Assembly (NCBI GenBank): GCA_037129555.1
Contig: JBAXUS010000008.1
Location: forward strand, 8,401 to 72,400
Length of the DNA: 64,000 bases
Direction of reading: 5' to 3'
Source: JANXLS01 sp037129555
GTDB lineage: Bacteria > Planctomycetota > SZUA-567 > H5-PLA8
Positions 40,427-49,204 of this stretch are shown piece by piece. A program made the translations under genes and the position numbers. Every line of letters begins with the position of its first letter. The stretch's first letter is position 1. Below the pieces are notes generated by a model. That model saw only the letters and a program-made list of their open reading frames with translations, searched no databases and had not been told where the DNA came from.

Positions 40427-42582
40427 AGCTACCGCTGGCCTGGCTGTTGGATTGTTTGCCTGCAACGTTGCGCGGAAAAGAATTCACCGCCGCACTGCAC
40501 CGCGCGTGTCAGCGCTGGGATTTGGAACCCGCTGGACGCAATCGCGACACGCTTGGAAAATTGATGACGTTTGCCGGGTTCAACTGCGACGGCGTTCACG
40601 GTGACGGCGAGCGCATTGTCCTGGAATTGGACGTGCTGTCGAACCGCCCCGACTGCCAGTGCGTGCTGGGACTGGCGCGTGAGATCGCGTCAATTCTTCA
40701 GGTGTCGCTGCAACTTCCTGCGTGTGATTTGAACGGGCTGGAAGGCGGCGAAGTAGCCTCCACTCTCGCGAAAGTGCGTGTCGAAGAACCGGAATTATGC
40801 CCGCGTTATACGGCTCGCATCATTCGTGGCGTCAAAGTCGGGCCATCGCCGAAGTGGCTGCAAGAACGTCTGGAATCGATGGGCTTGCAGTCGCACAACA
40901 ACATTGTTGACGTGACGAATTTCGTGCTCTTCGAAATGAACCAGCCGCTGCATGCGTTTGATTTGAACGGCTTGGCCGGGCGCGAAATTATTGTTCGGCG
41001 CGCGAAAGATAAAGAAGCGTTTGATCCGCTGTATGGGACGGTACCGGCGCTGACGTCGGAGACGCTGGTGATCGCGGACGCTGAAAAGCCGCGCGCGATT
41101 GCAGGCGTGCTCGGCGGAAAAGGCTCGGAAGTGACGGCGGGGACGACGGACATTTTGTTGGAGTCCGCGTATTTTCATCCGGCCAATACGAGGCGGACGG
41201 TGCGCCGATTGAAGGTGATGGACGGACGCGGGACGGATTCGAGTTACCGCTTTGAGCGCGGGATTGATGTTGAGTCGGTGGATCGTGCGAGTGCCCGAGC
41301 GGCGCGTTTGATCGTTGAGACTGCTGGCGGAACGATTGCCCCAGGATTGATTGATGTGTGGGCGAAGCGCCCGACGGACAAGCACGTCACGATTCGTTCG
41401 GCTGAGATCAAGCGCGTCTTTGGCGCTGAGATTCCGAAGGCTGCGACGGAGAAGATTCTTACATCGATTGGTTGCGATGTTGATTGTGCAACGGACGCGG
41501 CGATCAAAGTGAAAGTGCCGTCGTGGCGGCGCGGGGATTTGGATCGCGAGATTGACGTGATCGAAGAAATCGCGCGGTTGTATGGATTCAATTTTGTACC
41601 GGAAACGACGGCGATGAGCGCTCGCGTGGCACCGCGTTCGCCGCGTGAAATTGTGTCGGAGAAGTTGCGGACGCAGTTCACATCGCTGGGCTATTTCGAA
41701 GCAGTCACGGACAGTTTGGTCGATCCGCGTTGGGCATCACCGGCGGTCTGGACGAAAGACAAACCGCTGCCGCTTGATAAAAGCAGTGTCTTGCGCGAGG
41801 ATCATTCGGCGCTGCGCAACAGCGTGCTGTCGTCGTTGCTCGCTGTACGGAAACACAATCAGGATCAGCGTACAGGCGAGGTGCGGATGTTTGAATTGGG
41901 CACCGTGTTTCTGTCGTCAGGTCAATCGCATCCGGACGAGAAGCGTGTGTTCGGCGCGATGGATGACCGTGGATTCCAGGCGCTCGCGGATACGTTGAAC
42001 CGGATCGGCGCGGCGTTGGAATTGGATGGCGCGCATTTGAAATTGTCGCGTCCGTTGGCGAGCGCTCCGGATTTTTTGCATCCCGACGAATCGTGCCGCG
42101 TGATGCGTGTGCGTGAATTGCACGGGCATGAGCGCGCTGAGGATATGATCGGTTGGATGGGGACGTTGTCACCGGCGACGATGAAGGCGTTCGATTTAAA
42201 GAAGCCGCTGGCGGTGTGCGAATTGGATGTGATGGCGCTGGCGAATTTGCCGAGCGCGCCGTTGCGTTACAGACCGCTCCCGGCGTTCCCGGAAGTGTCG
42301 CGCGACGTGGCGATGGTGGTGGACGAGTCCGTGGCGTGGAGCGAGATCGAATCCTTCGCGCGGACGTGGCAGGCTCACGATGCGTTGCGCGATCCGCACG
42401 AAACGCCGCGTTTCTTGAGCGTGTTCACTGGCAAGCAAGTGGGCGCGGGGAAGAAGTCGGTGGCGTTCTCGCTGATCTATCGCGCGCCGGATCGGACGTT
42501 GACGGACGACGAGGTGAATGCGTCGCACCAGAAATTCCAGACGGAGATTCTGGCGAAGTTCAAGGCGGTGTTGCGAGCTTAA
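40423..42582 (+). CDS. pheT: phenylalanyl-tRNA synthetase beta subunit, short form
   Basis: 719 residues. After an atypical N-terminus, the frame goes almost directly from GFNCDGVHGDG to VLELDVLSNRPDCQCVLGLAREIA. The EMAP-II/tRNA-binding OB domain of about 110 residues, present in the common long form, is therefore missing. B3/B4 (RYTARIIRG, SHNNIVDVTNFVLFEMNQPLHAFD), B5, the class II-like core and the C-terminal anticodon-binding FDX-ACB domain (RPLPAFPEVSRDVAMVVDE) are intact. It is coupled to pheS. Confidence 0.95.
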   Translation: MKLPLAWLLDCLPATLRGKEFTAALHRACQRWDLEPAGRNRDTLGKLMTFAGFNCDGVHGDGERIVLELDVLSNRPDCQCVLGLAREIASILQVSLQLPACDLNGLEGGEVASTLAKVRVEEPELCPRYTARIIRGVKVGPSPKWLQERLESMGLQSHNNIVDVTNFVLFEMNQPLHAFDLNGLAGREIIVRRAKDKEAFDPLYGTVPALTSETLVIADAEKPRAIAGVLGGKGSEVTAGTTDILLESAYFHPANTRRTVRRLKVMDGRGTDSSYRFERGIDVESVDRASARAARLIVETAGGTIAPGLIDVWAKRPTDKHVTIRSAEIKRVFGAEIPKAATEKILTSIGCDVDCATDAAIKVKVPSWRRGDLDREIDVIEEIARLYGFNFVPETTAMSARVAPRSPREIVSEKLRTQFTSLGYFEAVTDSLVDPRWASPAVWTKDKPLPLDKSSVLREDHSALRNSVLSSLLAVRKHNQDQRTGEVRMFELGTVFLSSGQSHPDEKRVFGAMDDRGFQALADTLNRIGAALELDGAHLKLSRPLASAPDFLHPDESCRVMRVRELHGHERAEDMIGWMGTLSPATMKAFDLKKPLAVCELDVMALANLPSAPLRYRPLPAFPEVSRDVAMVVDESVAWSEIESFARTWQAHDALRDPHETPRFLSVFTGKQVGAGKKSVAFSLIYRAPDRTLTDDEVNASHQKFQTEILAKFKAVLRA

Positions 42583-42599
42583 AAATGAAAGGCGATGTT

Positions 42600-43298
42600 A
42601 TGAAACCGGACGATGAACTGTTTCAAAGACTCAAAAGTGAACTTCGCGTTGGGATGAAGCAGCAACTTGCCTCGTTGAGTTCTGAAACGCGCCGGACCAA
42701 GAGTGCTGAAATTCTCGCGCGTTTGGTCAACATGAAAGAGTACAAAAAATCAAAAACAGTCTTGGCGTACGCATCGTTCGGCACGGAAGTGGAAACCGAC
42801 GGATTGCTGCAACGTATTTTAGACGATAAAAAGCGCTTGGTACTACCCCGCTTGAATCCGTTCGACAAGACCCTCGTTCTGCATCACGTGACGGATTTGG
42901 CGAATGATCTGATACCGAATAATTACGGGATTAGGGAACCACACCCGACACTGCCTGTCGTCAACCAGAAGGACATTCAACTGGTTGCCGTGCCGGGATT
43001 GGCATTTGACGATTTAGGAAACCGGCTGGGGCGCGGGCTGGGTTGCTATGACAGGCTCATCGCGAACGCTGCCAAGAAAAATCGATTCGTCGGGCTCGCC
43101 TTTGATATTCAAATCGTGGGGGAATTGGAAATCGCCTCGGAACCCAATGACATGCCGGTTGACTATATTGTCACTGAATCCATGATCATTGATTCAGGTG
43201 AGGAGCTCGATCATTTCTACGCGGAAAATAAAGACGTTGTCGATGAAGTCGAAAGGATGCTTGAGTCCGGCGAATTAGACGAAGACGAATTCGAATAA
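42600..43298 (+). CDS. 5-formyltetrahydrofolate cyclo-ligase
   Basis: 232 residues from the ATG at 42600 (AAAGG about 8 bases before); an in-frame ATG at 42585, just after the pheT stop, is possible. Family motifs are seen: basic N-terminus, VLAYASFGTEVETDGLL, KRLVLPRL, and the signature VPGLAFDDLGNRLGRGLGCYDRL. It converts 5-formyl-THF to 5,10-methenyl-THF with ATP. The last 35 residues are a strongly acidic extension (DEVERMLESGELDEDEFE) not needed in typical members. Last gene of the rpmI-to-pheT strand, ending 10 bases from a convergent gene. Confidence 0.9.
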   Translation: MKPDDELFQRLKSELRVGMKQQLASLSSETRRTKSAEILARLVNMKEYKKSKTVLAYASFGTEVETDGLLQRILDDKKRLVLPRLNPFDKTLVLHHVTDLANDLIPNNYGIREPHPTLPVVNQKDIQLVAVPGLAFDDLGNRLGRGLGCYDRLIANAAKKNRFVGLAFDIQIVGELEIASEPNDMPVDYIVTESMIIDSGEELDHFYAENKDVVDEVERMLESGELDEDEFE

Positions 43299-43308
43299 CG
43301 CGTCGTAT

Positions 43309-44199
43309 TCACTTGATCGTCGCTTTTCCCGGATCGCTTTTTTCCCACGCCGTGTACCATAAATCCGCTGTCAATTTCGCTCCGAGTCGCGCTCGGGCGA
43401 GGACGAATTCTTTCGCCTTTTCAGGCTCTTTGTCGAAGCCTCCGGCCTCATCCAATTCGTAGCATTTTTCGACGTGCGTGTGCGATTCGTTGATGGTTTC
43501 TTCGATGAGAATCCAGATGCTGCGGCGTCGTCCGGCCTTTTGTTTTTCGGCGAGCATCTCGGGCGTGAAGCCGTTTTTTTCGGGATAGGAATCGAGGCGG
43601 GCGTGGATTCCTTTTTGGATCACCGTGCCATTTGCGCCGGGCTTGCCGTCGTAGTTCACGGTCGAGTGCAGCGGCATGGCGAGGTCGCCGCAGTAATGCG
43701 CGAGCCAGCCGGCGTAGACGATCGCGCGGTGTTTCGCGCCTGCTGATTCCGGATAAATGCGGACCTGCCGAAACGCGAGCGCGAGGCGTTCGTAGCCCTC
43801 CTCCAAGGCGTACGGCAGCGTCCCGCCTTTGGCCATGTCGATGTTCTTTGATGCGTAATGTTTGAGCGCGTCGAAGCGGTGGCGGGGCAGCGGCTTGCCT
43901 TCGAAATGTTCGAGGTCGATGAAATGTTCGGGCGCCTCGCTGGCTTTCAAACGCGGGGCGGTGGCGCTTTTCCATTCGTCGGGTTCGACGCACATTTCAC
44001 AGAGTTCGTCCGTCGCGTTGCGGAAGAACTCGGGCATGTCGTCGGGTAGCATTTTGACGGCTGCGGCGGTGCAGGCTTTGTGCCCGCCGCTCCACCACGC
44101 GCGGGCGGGGCGTTGGGCGAGCAGAATGCCCGTCGCTGCGAGCGATAGGGCCAGTATGGCGAAGACGAGCGGACGGCGTAAGGATGCGAGGCGTGGCAT
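43309..44199 (-). CDS. secreted zinc-dependent phospholipase C / S1-P1 nuclease-like protein
   Basis: 296 residues from the ATG at 44199 (GGAGAA before it). A signal peptide ends at ARPARA, so the mature chain begins near WWSGGHK, matching the N-terminal Trp and nearby His that bind zinc in this all-helical fold. Other ligand regions are EAPEHFIDLEHF, YAGWLAHYCGDLAMPLHS (the HxxxD...H site) and ETINESHTHVEK. Members hydrolyse phospholipids or single-stranded nucleic acids; which one cannot be told here. Exported to periplasm or outside. Confidence 0.85.
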   Translation of the reverse strand: MPRLASLRRPLVFAILALSLAATGILLAQRPARAWWSGGHKACTAAAVKMLPDDMPEFFRNATDELCEMCVEPDEWKSATAPRLKASEAPEHFIDLEHFEGKPLPRHRFDALKHYASKNIDMAKGGTLPYALEEGYERLALAFRQVRIYPESAGAKHRAIVYAGWLAHYCGDLAMPLHSTVNYDGKPGANGTVIQKGIHARLDSYPEKNGFTPEMLAEKQKAGRRRSIWILIEETINESHTHVEKCYELDEAGGFDKEPEKAKEFVLARARLGAKLTADLWYTAWEKSDPGKATIK

Positions 44200-44307
44200 G
44201 GCAATGCTTCTCCAGTTCGGTTGAACGGACAACCTACCACATGCCGCTGCACAGGCCAATGCAGCAGCACAATCTTTAACGCATCTTCACGCGTCCTCCA
44301 CGAAACG

Positions 44308-44967
44308 CTACGGCTTCGTGGGAGATGCAGGATTTGCCGGTGTCGCTGGGGCCGTCGGAGCAGCAGGCTTGGGCGCGGATGCGGCTGGCGCTGCAGGCTT
44401 GGCGGCCGCAGGTGCCGGCTTCGGCTTGTCGGCCGGCTTGTGATCCAGCACGGCCTGTTTCGGCGCGAGGATCAGTCCGACGCGTTTGCCTTCGCGGAAA
44501 GGAGGGCGTTCGACTTTGGCGCAATCGGCCATCTGCGTGACGACGCCTTTGAGAATCTGTTCGCCGAGGCTCTGATGCGCGATTTCGCGGCCTTTGTAAA
44601 TCATCGTGAACTGGACGCGGTGTCCTTCTTCGATGAATTCTTTGGCGTGTTCGACTTTGATCCCCAAATCGTGCGGTCCGATTTTGAAGCTCAAGCGAAC
44701 TTCTTTGAGATCGTGTGCATGGGCCTTCTTGCGGGCCTTCTGTTCTTTCTTCTGCTCGTGATAAATGTGCTTGCCGTAGTCCATGATGCGGCAGACCGGC
44801 GGCTCGGCTTTCGGTGCGACCTCGACGAGATCGAGTTCAACTTCCAGCGCTTTGGCGCGCCCTTGGTCACCGGTCATGACGCCCAGTTGATCACCTGTTG
44901 CACCAATGACGCGAACCGTCTTGGCCTTGATCTCGTGGTTGATGCGAAGTCTCTCTGTGATGGCCAT
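44308..44967 (-). CDS. infC: translation initiation factor IF-3 with Ala/Pro-rich tail
   Basis: 219 residues if read from the ATG at 44967. The N-domain (LRINHEIKAKTVRVIGATG, EVELDLVEVAPKAEPPVCRI) and C-domain (YKGREIAHQSLGEQIL, LAPKQA) are complete. IF-3 binds 30S and checks start codons. The Shine-Dalgarno AAAGGAG ends only one base before the ATG but 7 bases before an in-frame ATC at 44961, so the true start may be AUC. The last 45 residues are an Ala/Pro/Lys repeat not found in ordinary IF-3. The expected rpmI-rplT partners are on the other strand 6 kb away. Confidence 0.95.
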   Translation of the reverse strand: MAITERLRINHEIKAKTVRVIGATGDQLGVMTGDQGRAKALEVELDLVEVAPKAEPPVCRIMDYGKHIYHEQKKEQKARKKAHAHDLKEVRLSFKIGPHDLGIKVEHAKEFIEEGHRVQFTMIYKGREIAHQSLGEQILKGVVTQMADCAKVERPPFREGKRVGLILAPKQAVLDHKPADKPKPAPAAAKPAAPAASAPKPAAPTAPATPANPASPTKP

Positions 44968-44975
44968 TCTCCTTT
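44959..44975 (-). promoter_or_regulatory. infC ribosome binding site pointing to an AUC start
   Basis: AAAGGAG occupies 44975-44969. One base separates it from the ATG at 44967 and seven bases separate it from the ATC at 44961-44959. Only the latter is an optimal spacing. Confidence 0.6.
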
Positions 44976-45585
44976 ACGACATGGGTTCTAAAATCCAGGC
45001 TCGACGCTTCAGTTCCGTTGAATACGCCGACCCTGCGACAGTGTTTAACGGCATTTGTCATTTGGTATTTGTCATTTTTGGGATCCGCACTAATTGCGAT
45101 TCTTTAAATGACACATTGCAGATGACAACTAACATACGACAATTGAACTACGCTTTCGAACATCACTGACTTTACTGCACAATCGAATCTTCGAAAGAAA
45201 GAGGGTCAATACCTCATACAAAACACCGTTTCAACCATTTCCATTCCACAACATGCACATGTGCACGGTGTCCACCCGTCACGACACACAACCTATTGTG
45301 TCCACCTACCCCCAACCCAACTCAAATCACTTCATTTCCGTTCCACAACAATCACATCGTGCTCTTCTTTGCGCCATCTGCGGTTAAATCGCCTTTAAAA
45401 CCCAACCGCCTCCCACTCATTACCCGTTCCTACACATTCACCTTGCGCATTACGAATGTGTATACATAAGGAAATTCCACAATCTGGACCCAAAGCCTCC
45501 TTATATACAACGATTTACATCCCTACTTTTCAACCAAAATCTCGAATAATCGGTGCGACCCATTTCACAGGAAGGTCCTACTCTG
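44976..45585. other. 610-base intergenic region upstream of infC
   Basis: No protein-like frame. It holds a copy of the ATGACAAAT-type repeat (45053-45130), then about 400 bases that are pyrimidine-rich on the plus strand (runs such as CCCCCAACCC and TTTCCATTCC). The infC promoter must be here or within thrS read-through, but I see no confident boxes. Confidence 0.6.
45053..45130. repeat. ATGACAAAT-family repeat, degenerate copy
   Basis: Units ATTTGTCATTT on the left arm and AAATGACACATT / GATGACAAC on the right surround a core containing GATCCGCACTAATTGCGA. The core resembles that of the copy at 45908-45993 (GATTCGCACCAATGACGA). Confidence 0.6.
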
Positions 45586-45867
45586 CTATCCATTTTGTAA
45601 AGCGAAGTACACAGCGACTCCGCAAAACACAGCGAAAAAGAACCAAAGTTTAAGAACAAAACTACTTTGAATGGATTCAAAGTAATTCGCCGTTGGGCCA
45701 AACACCGCGTACTGATCTGTTTTCGTACTCGCTGTCACATCCCGTTTAAAACTATTCTTCCGTGGAAAGAAAATCTTAAAAGTCAAAAACCCCACTGCGA
45801 TGGCGGTGACCATTGCAATGAAGACATGCGCCTCCCAACTTCGCAACAAATGAAAAACAGTCCCCAT
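45586..45867 (-). CDS. small two-helix membrane protein
   Basis: 93 residues from the ATG at 45867. The frame opens three codons earlier, but GGAGGA directly abuts that ATG, while it lies 9 bases before the second one. Two hydrophobic segments (about 13-34, HVFIAMVTAIAVGFLTFKIFF, and 70-89, LWFFFAVFCGVAVYFAL) flank a polar, basic middle. No family recognised. It lies between two copies of the ATGACAAAT repeat, between thrS and infC, on the same strand. Confidence 0.6.
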   Translation of the reverse strand: MGTVFHLLRSWEAHVFIAMVTAIAVGFLTFKIFFPRKNSFKRDVTASTKTDQYAVFGPTANYFESIQSSFVLKLWFFFAVFCGVAVYFALQNG

Positions 45868-45907
45868 TGAATCCATTCCTCCAGATTCGTAACTTCAGCA
45901 TCAACCG

Positions 45908-45993
45908 TCATGTGGTATTTACCATTTTCGAGATTCGCACCAATGACGAGTCGTTAAATGACAAATCACAAATGACAAATACCAAATGACAAA
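45908..45993. repeat. ATGACAAAT-family repeat copy beside thrS
   Basis: GGTATTTACCATTTTC on the left, then AAATGACAAATCACAAATG and ACAAATACCAAATGACAAATG on the right, four near-tandem units. It ends 4 bases before the thrS stop codon. Confidence 0.65.
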
Positions 45994-45997
45994 TGCT

Positions 45998-47974
45998 TTA
46001 CGCCCGATCAAAAATCTCCGACTTCGCCTTCGCCACAAATTCGGCCAGCGACATCACGCCCAAATCTTTTCGTCCGCGTCCACGCACTGCGACGGTTCCG
46101 GCTGCGGCTTCGCGATCGCCGATGACCAGCAGGTACGGAACCTTCCCTTCTTCTGAGTCCTTTACGCGCTGCTTGATGTTTCCGGTCGGACTAATATCCG
46201 CTTCGACGCGAATATTTTCGGCCTTCAATGCGGCGACGGCGTGCCATGCGGCGGTTTGCGATGCTTCTGAAATGTTCGCGACTCGGACTTGAACAGGCGA
46301 CAACCACAGCGGGAACGCGCCGGCGAAGTGTTCGATCAAAATGCCGGTGAAACGTTCGAAGCTGCCGAACGGTGCGCGGTGGATCATCACCGGACGGTGG
46401 CGGTTGTTGTCCTGGCCGATGTATTCGAGCTTGAAGCGTTCGGGCAAATTGTAATCGAGCTGCACTGTGCCGAGCTGCCAGTTTCGGCCGATGCAATCCT
46501 TGACCATGAAGTCGAGCTTCGGGCCGTAGAATGCCGCGCCGCCCTGCACTTCAGTGTGCGGCAGATTCATCTCTTTCGCGACGCGTCGCAACGTGTCTTC
46601 AGCCTTCGTCCAATTCGCCGGATCGCCAACATACTTGTCGCTCTTTGGATCGCGCAGACTGACTTCGACGTGATAATCGTTCAAGCCGAGCGACTTGAAG
46701 ATCGTCGTGACGAGTTCGACGGTGCTGACCAATTCGGCTTCGACTTGATCGTGCGTACAGAACAAATGCGCGTCGTCTTGCGTCAAGCAGCGCACGCGCG
46801 TCATGCCGTTCAATTCGCCGGATTGCTCGTAGCGGTACACGGTCCCGAATTCGGCGAGGCGGATCGGAAGGTCGCGGTAGCTGCGTTGTTCGGCGGCATA
46901 AATCTGGCAATGATGCGGGCAGTTCATCGGTTTCAACAAGTACTCTTCGTTCGGATCGATCTCGCTCTTGATCGTCGGATACTGGCTGTCCTTGTAGTAC
47001 GGAAAATGCCCGGACATTTTGTAGAGATCGATGTGTCCAATGTGCGGTGTGAAGACCGGCGAGTAGCCGCGCTTGGTCAACTGGCCCTGCATCAAATTCT
47101 GCAACTCCGTGCGGATGATGCCGCCCTTTGGCATCCACAAAATAAGGCCCTGACCGACCAGCGGGCTCATCGTGAACAGGCCCATCTGTTTGCCGATGAC
47201 ACGGTGGTCGCGCTTCTTCGCTTCTTCGATGCGATTGAAGTGTTCGTCCATGTCCTTCTTCGTCGGGAAGGCGGTGCCGTAGATACGCTGAAGCTGCTTG
47301 TTCTTTTCGTCGCCCCGGAAATACGCTCCGGCAACGGCAGTCAATTTGAACGCGCCGATGCGGCCGGTGGACGGGACGTGCGGTCCCATGCAGAGGTCTT
47401 CGAAATCGGTGCCGACGTTTGAACCAGTGACGTAGAACGAAAGCGAATCGCCCTTGGCGCTTTTCGCGTTTTCGAGTTTGTACGGATTGCCTTCCGCTTC
47501 GATCTTTTTGAAGCCATCTTCACGGCTCATGTCGTAGCGCGTCATCGGACGATTTTCAGCGACGATCTTGGCCATCTCGGCTTCGATCTTCGGGAAGTCG
47601 TCGAGCGAGATTTTCGTGTCGAGATCGATGTCGCCATAGAAGCCGTCATCGACCGGCGGACCGTAGACGAGTTTCGTGTCCGGCCACAAACGGCAGATCG
47701 CCTCCGTCATGATGTGTTCAGCGGTGTGGCGCATGCAGTAGAGCGCGTCCGCGTCAAGCTTGCCATCGCGGCTTTTCGGCGTGATCACAGCGAACAACCC
47801 ATCGGTGTTGATTGGACGCGAAAGGTCTTGGACGGTGCCGTTGATTTTGACAGCGACAGCGTCCTGAGCCAAGCGCTTGCCGATGGATTCAGCGACTTGA
47901 AAGCCGGTGGTGCCAGCGTCAAATTCGTGAAGGGTATTGTCTGGAAAGGTCAGATTGATTTTCGAAATGGACAT
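45998..47974 (-). CDS. thrS: threonyl-tRNA synthetase
   Basis: 658 residues, full length. The TGS domain (1-65) is followed by the editing domain with MRHTAEHIMTEA and a HxxxH-type site, then the class II core: motif 2 TVYRYEQSGELNGMTRVRCLTQDDAHLF, core zinc ligands in LKPMNCPHHCQIY, and motif 3 MIHRAPFGSFERFTGILIEHFAG. The C-terminal anticodon domain ends EFVAKAKSEIFDRA. It charges tRNA-Thr and edits mis-charged Ser. AGAGGA precedes the ATG. Its usual downstream partner infC follows 1 kb on, after the small membrane protein. Confidence 0.97.
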   Translation of the reverse strand: MSISKINLTFPDNTLHEFDAGTTGFQVAESIGKRLAQDAVAVKINGTVQDLSRPINTDGLFAVITPKSRDGKLDADALYCMRHTAEHIMTEAICRLWPDTKLVYGPPVDDGFYGDIDLDTKISLDDFPKIEAEMAKIVAENRPMTRYDMSREDGFKKIEAEGNPYKLENAKSAKGDSLSFYVTGSNVGTDFEDLCMGPHVPSTGRIGAFKLTAVAGAYFRGDEKNKQLQRIYGTAFPTKKDMDEHFNRIEEAKKRDHRVIGKQMGLFTMSPLVGQGLILWMPKGGIIRTELQNLMQGQLTKRGYSPVFTPHIGHIDLYKMSGHFPYYKDSQYPTIKSEIDPNEEYLLKPMNCPHHCQIYAAEQRSYRDLPIRLAEFGTVYRYEQSGELNGMTRVRCLTQDDAHLFCTHDQVEAELVSTVELVTTIFKSLGLNDYHVEVSLRDPKSDKYVGDPANWTKAEDTLRRVAKEMNLPHTEVQGGAAFYGPKLDFMVKDCIGRNWQLGTVQLDYNLPERFKLEYIGQDNNRHRPVMIHRAPFGSFERFTGILIEHFAGAFPLWLSPVQVRVANISEASQTAAWHAVAALKAENIRVEADISPTGNIKQRVKDSEEGKVPYLLVIGDREAAAGTVAVRGRGRKDLGVMSLAEFVAKAKSEIFDRA

Positions 47975-48607
47975 TCGTTCCTCTTATTGTGAAATGCAAA
48001 CCCGCGCGCACTGGATGAAATGGAGGAAGCATCATGCTTCCAATTTGAGCCAACCGGAGCCAGAGAATAAACGTGGCAGACGGGGCGGGGGCGTGGAGCG
48101 GAGAGAGTGAATACCGCGCGCATTACAAGACAACAGCCAAACGTGCGCCCTCGACCGTGTTGAGCGGGAGACGCGGGGTGAAGTGCCCGGCTGGTGAAGC
48201 CGGGCTAAAACTGCCTTTCAGAGACTGCATAAGCGATTCCAAGATGAGCCAACGATTTCGCTAACAAATACTCTAATGCTCACGTACGCCCGCGCAATGG
48301 GAAAATTGTATTTCAAAAATTTCCGTCATGTTTAACGCCAGCGTTCTCTGAAACGCTGCCACCAAATTTCGCTGACGGTGGCGAATTCGAAAAACCACCG
48401 GATTCGCCAGCGCTCCAAATGTCACAATCGGTTTCAGCCAGATTTTGCCCGTTCAGATCCACAATCCACCTATCAATCTTTGGCGCTGGGTTCGACTCGT
48501 GGACTGCGTACCGTGAATATGTCATAATCAATTCGCAAAATAAAAAGAATTTGCAGTAACTTTTCGACCGCTCGCGCAAATAGTGTTTCGAAAGGAGAGT
48601 GGTCGCC
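47975..48607. other. 633-base divergent region between thrS and the sigma factor gene
   Basis: No convincing gene. A 105-codon minus-strand frame overlaps the sigma gene and has no ribosome site. The region contains a perfect hairpin GCCCGGCT-GGTGA-AGCCGGGC at 48185-48205, which would lie in the thrS leader, and CCACC/GGTGG-type repeats near 48358-48400. Promoters for both directions should be here; none is clear. Confidence 0.6.
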
Positions 48608-49204
48608 ATGCCCAATGCGGAAAACAACATAGAACTTCACGACGCCGAGATTATTCGACGAACGCAGTCCGGAGAGCAGTCCGCCTATGCGCTGTTGATC
48701 CAGCGGCACCAGACGCGCCTTCGAACGGCGCTCTCCTTTTATTTGTCTTCGCGGGATGAACTGGAAGAACGCCTCCAGGACGCGTTCGTTCAGGCGTACG
48801 TCAGCCTTGCTCAATTCGACCTTCACGAGCCCTTTTTTCCATGGCTCAAAAGTATCGCCCTCAACGGCCTCAAGATGGAATTGCGTCGCCAGGAAACTGC
48901 GCAGCGCAAAGGCGGCGATTACCTGCGCTATATACAACTGTCGAAACCGGACGGCGATTCTCACGGTGTGGTCGAGGAAGAAAAGAGCGCAGCTTTGAAA
49001 CGTTGCCTTCAGAAAATTCTACCGGATGAGGCTGGGTTGCTCACAGGGAAATATGTCGAAGGCTATTCCATCGCCGAACTCGCCGAGCGCCATTCCACAA
49101 CGGAAGGGGCGTTGAAAGTTCGCTTGCTGCGACTGCGCGATGCGTTGCGAAACTGCATTGATAAAACGCTGGCGCTCGCCCACATCGGCGGGGGAGGCGA
49201 GTGA
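48608..49204 (+). CDS. ECF-family RNA polymerase sigma factor
   Basis: 198 residues from the ATG at 48608, 10 bases after AAAGGAG. Region 2 (about 20-85) shows ALLIQRHQTRLRTALSFYL and LEERLQDAFVQAYVSLAQF; region 4 (about 135-185) shows AGLLTGKYVEGYSIAELAERH and TTEGALKVRLLRLRDAL, the DNA-binding helix-turn-helix. ECF factors respond to envelope signals through a membrane anti-sigma partner, here the next gene, whose ATG overlaps the sigma stop by one base. The likely target is the downstream surface-protein gene. Confidence 0.92.
   Translation: MPNAENNIELHDAEIIRRTQSGEQSAYALLIQRHQTRLRTALSFYLSSRDELEERLQDAFVQAYVSLAQFDLHEPFFPWLKSIALNGLKMELRRQETAQRKGGDYLRYIQLSKPDGDSHGVVEEEKSAALKRCLQKILPDEAGLLTGKYVEGYSIAELAERHSTTEGALKVRLLRLRDALRNCIDKTLALAHIGGGGE

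Noticed and set aside
48313..48630. 105-codon minus-strand frame upstream of and overlapping the sigma gene
   Set aside because: No ribosome binding site, overlaps a strongly supported gene start, and has no protein-family features.
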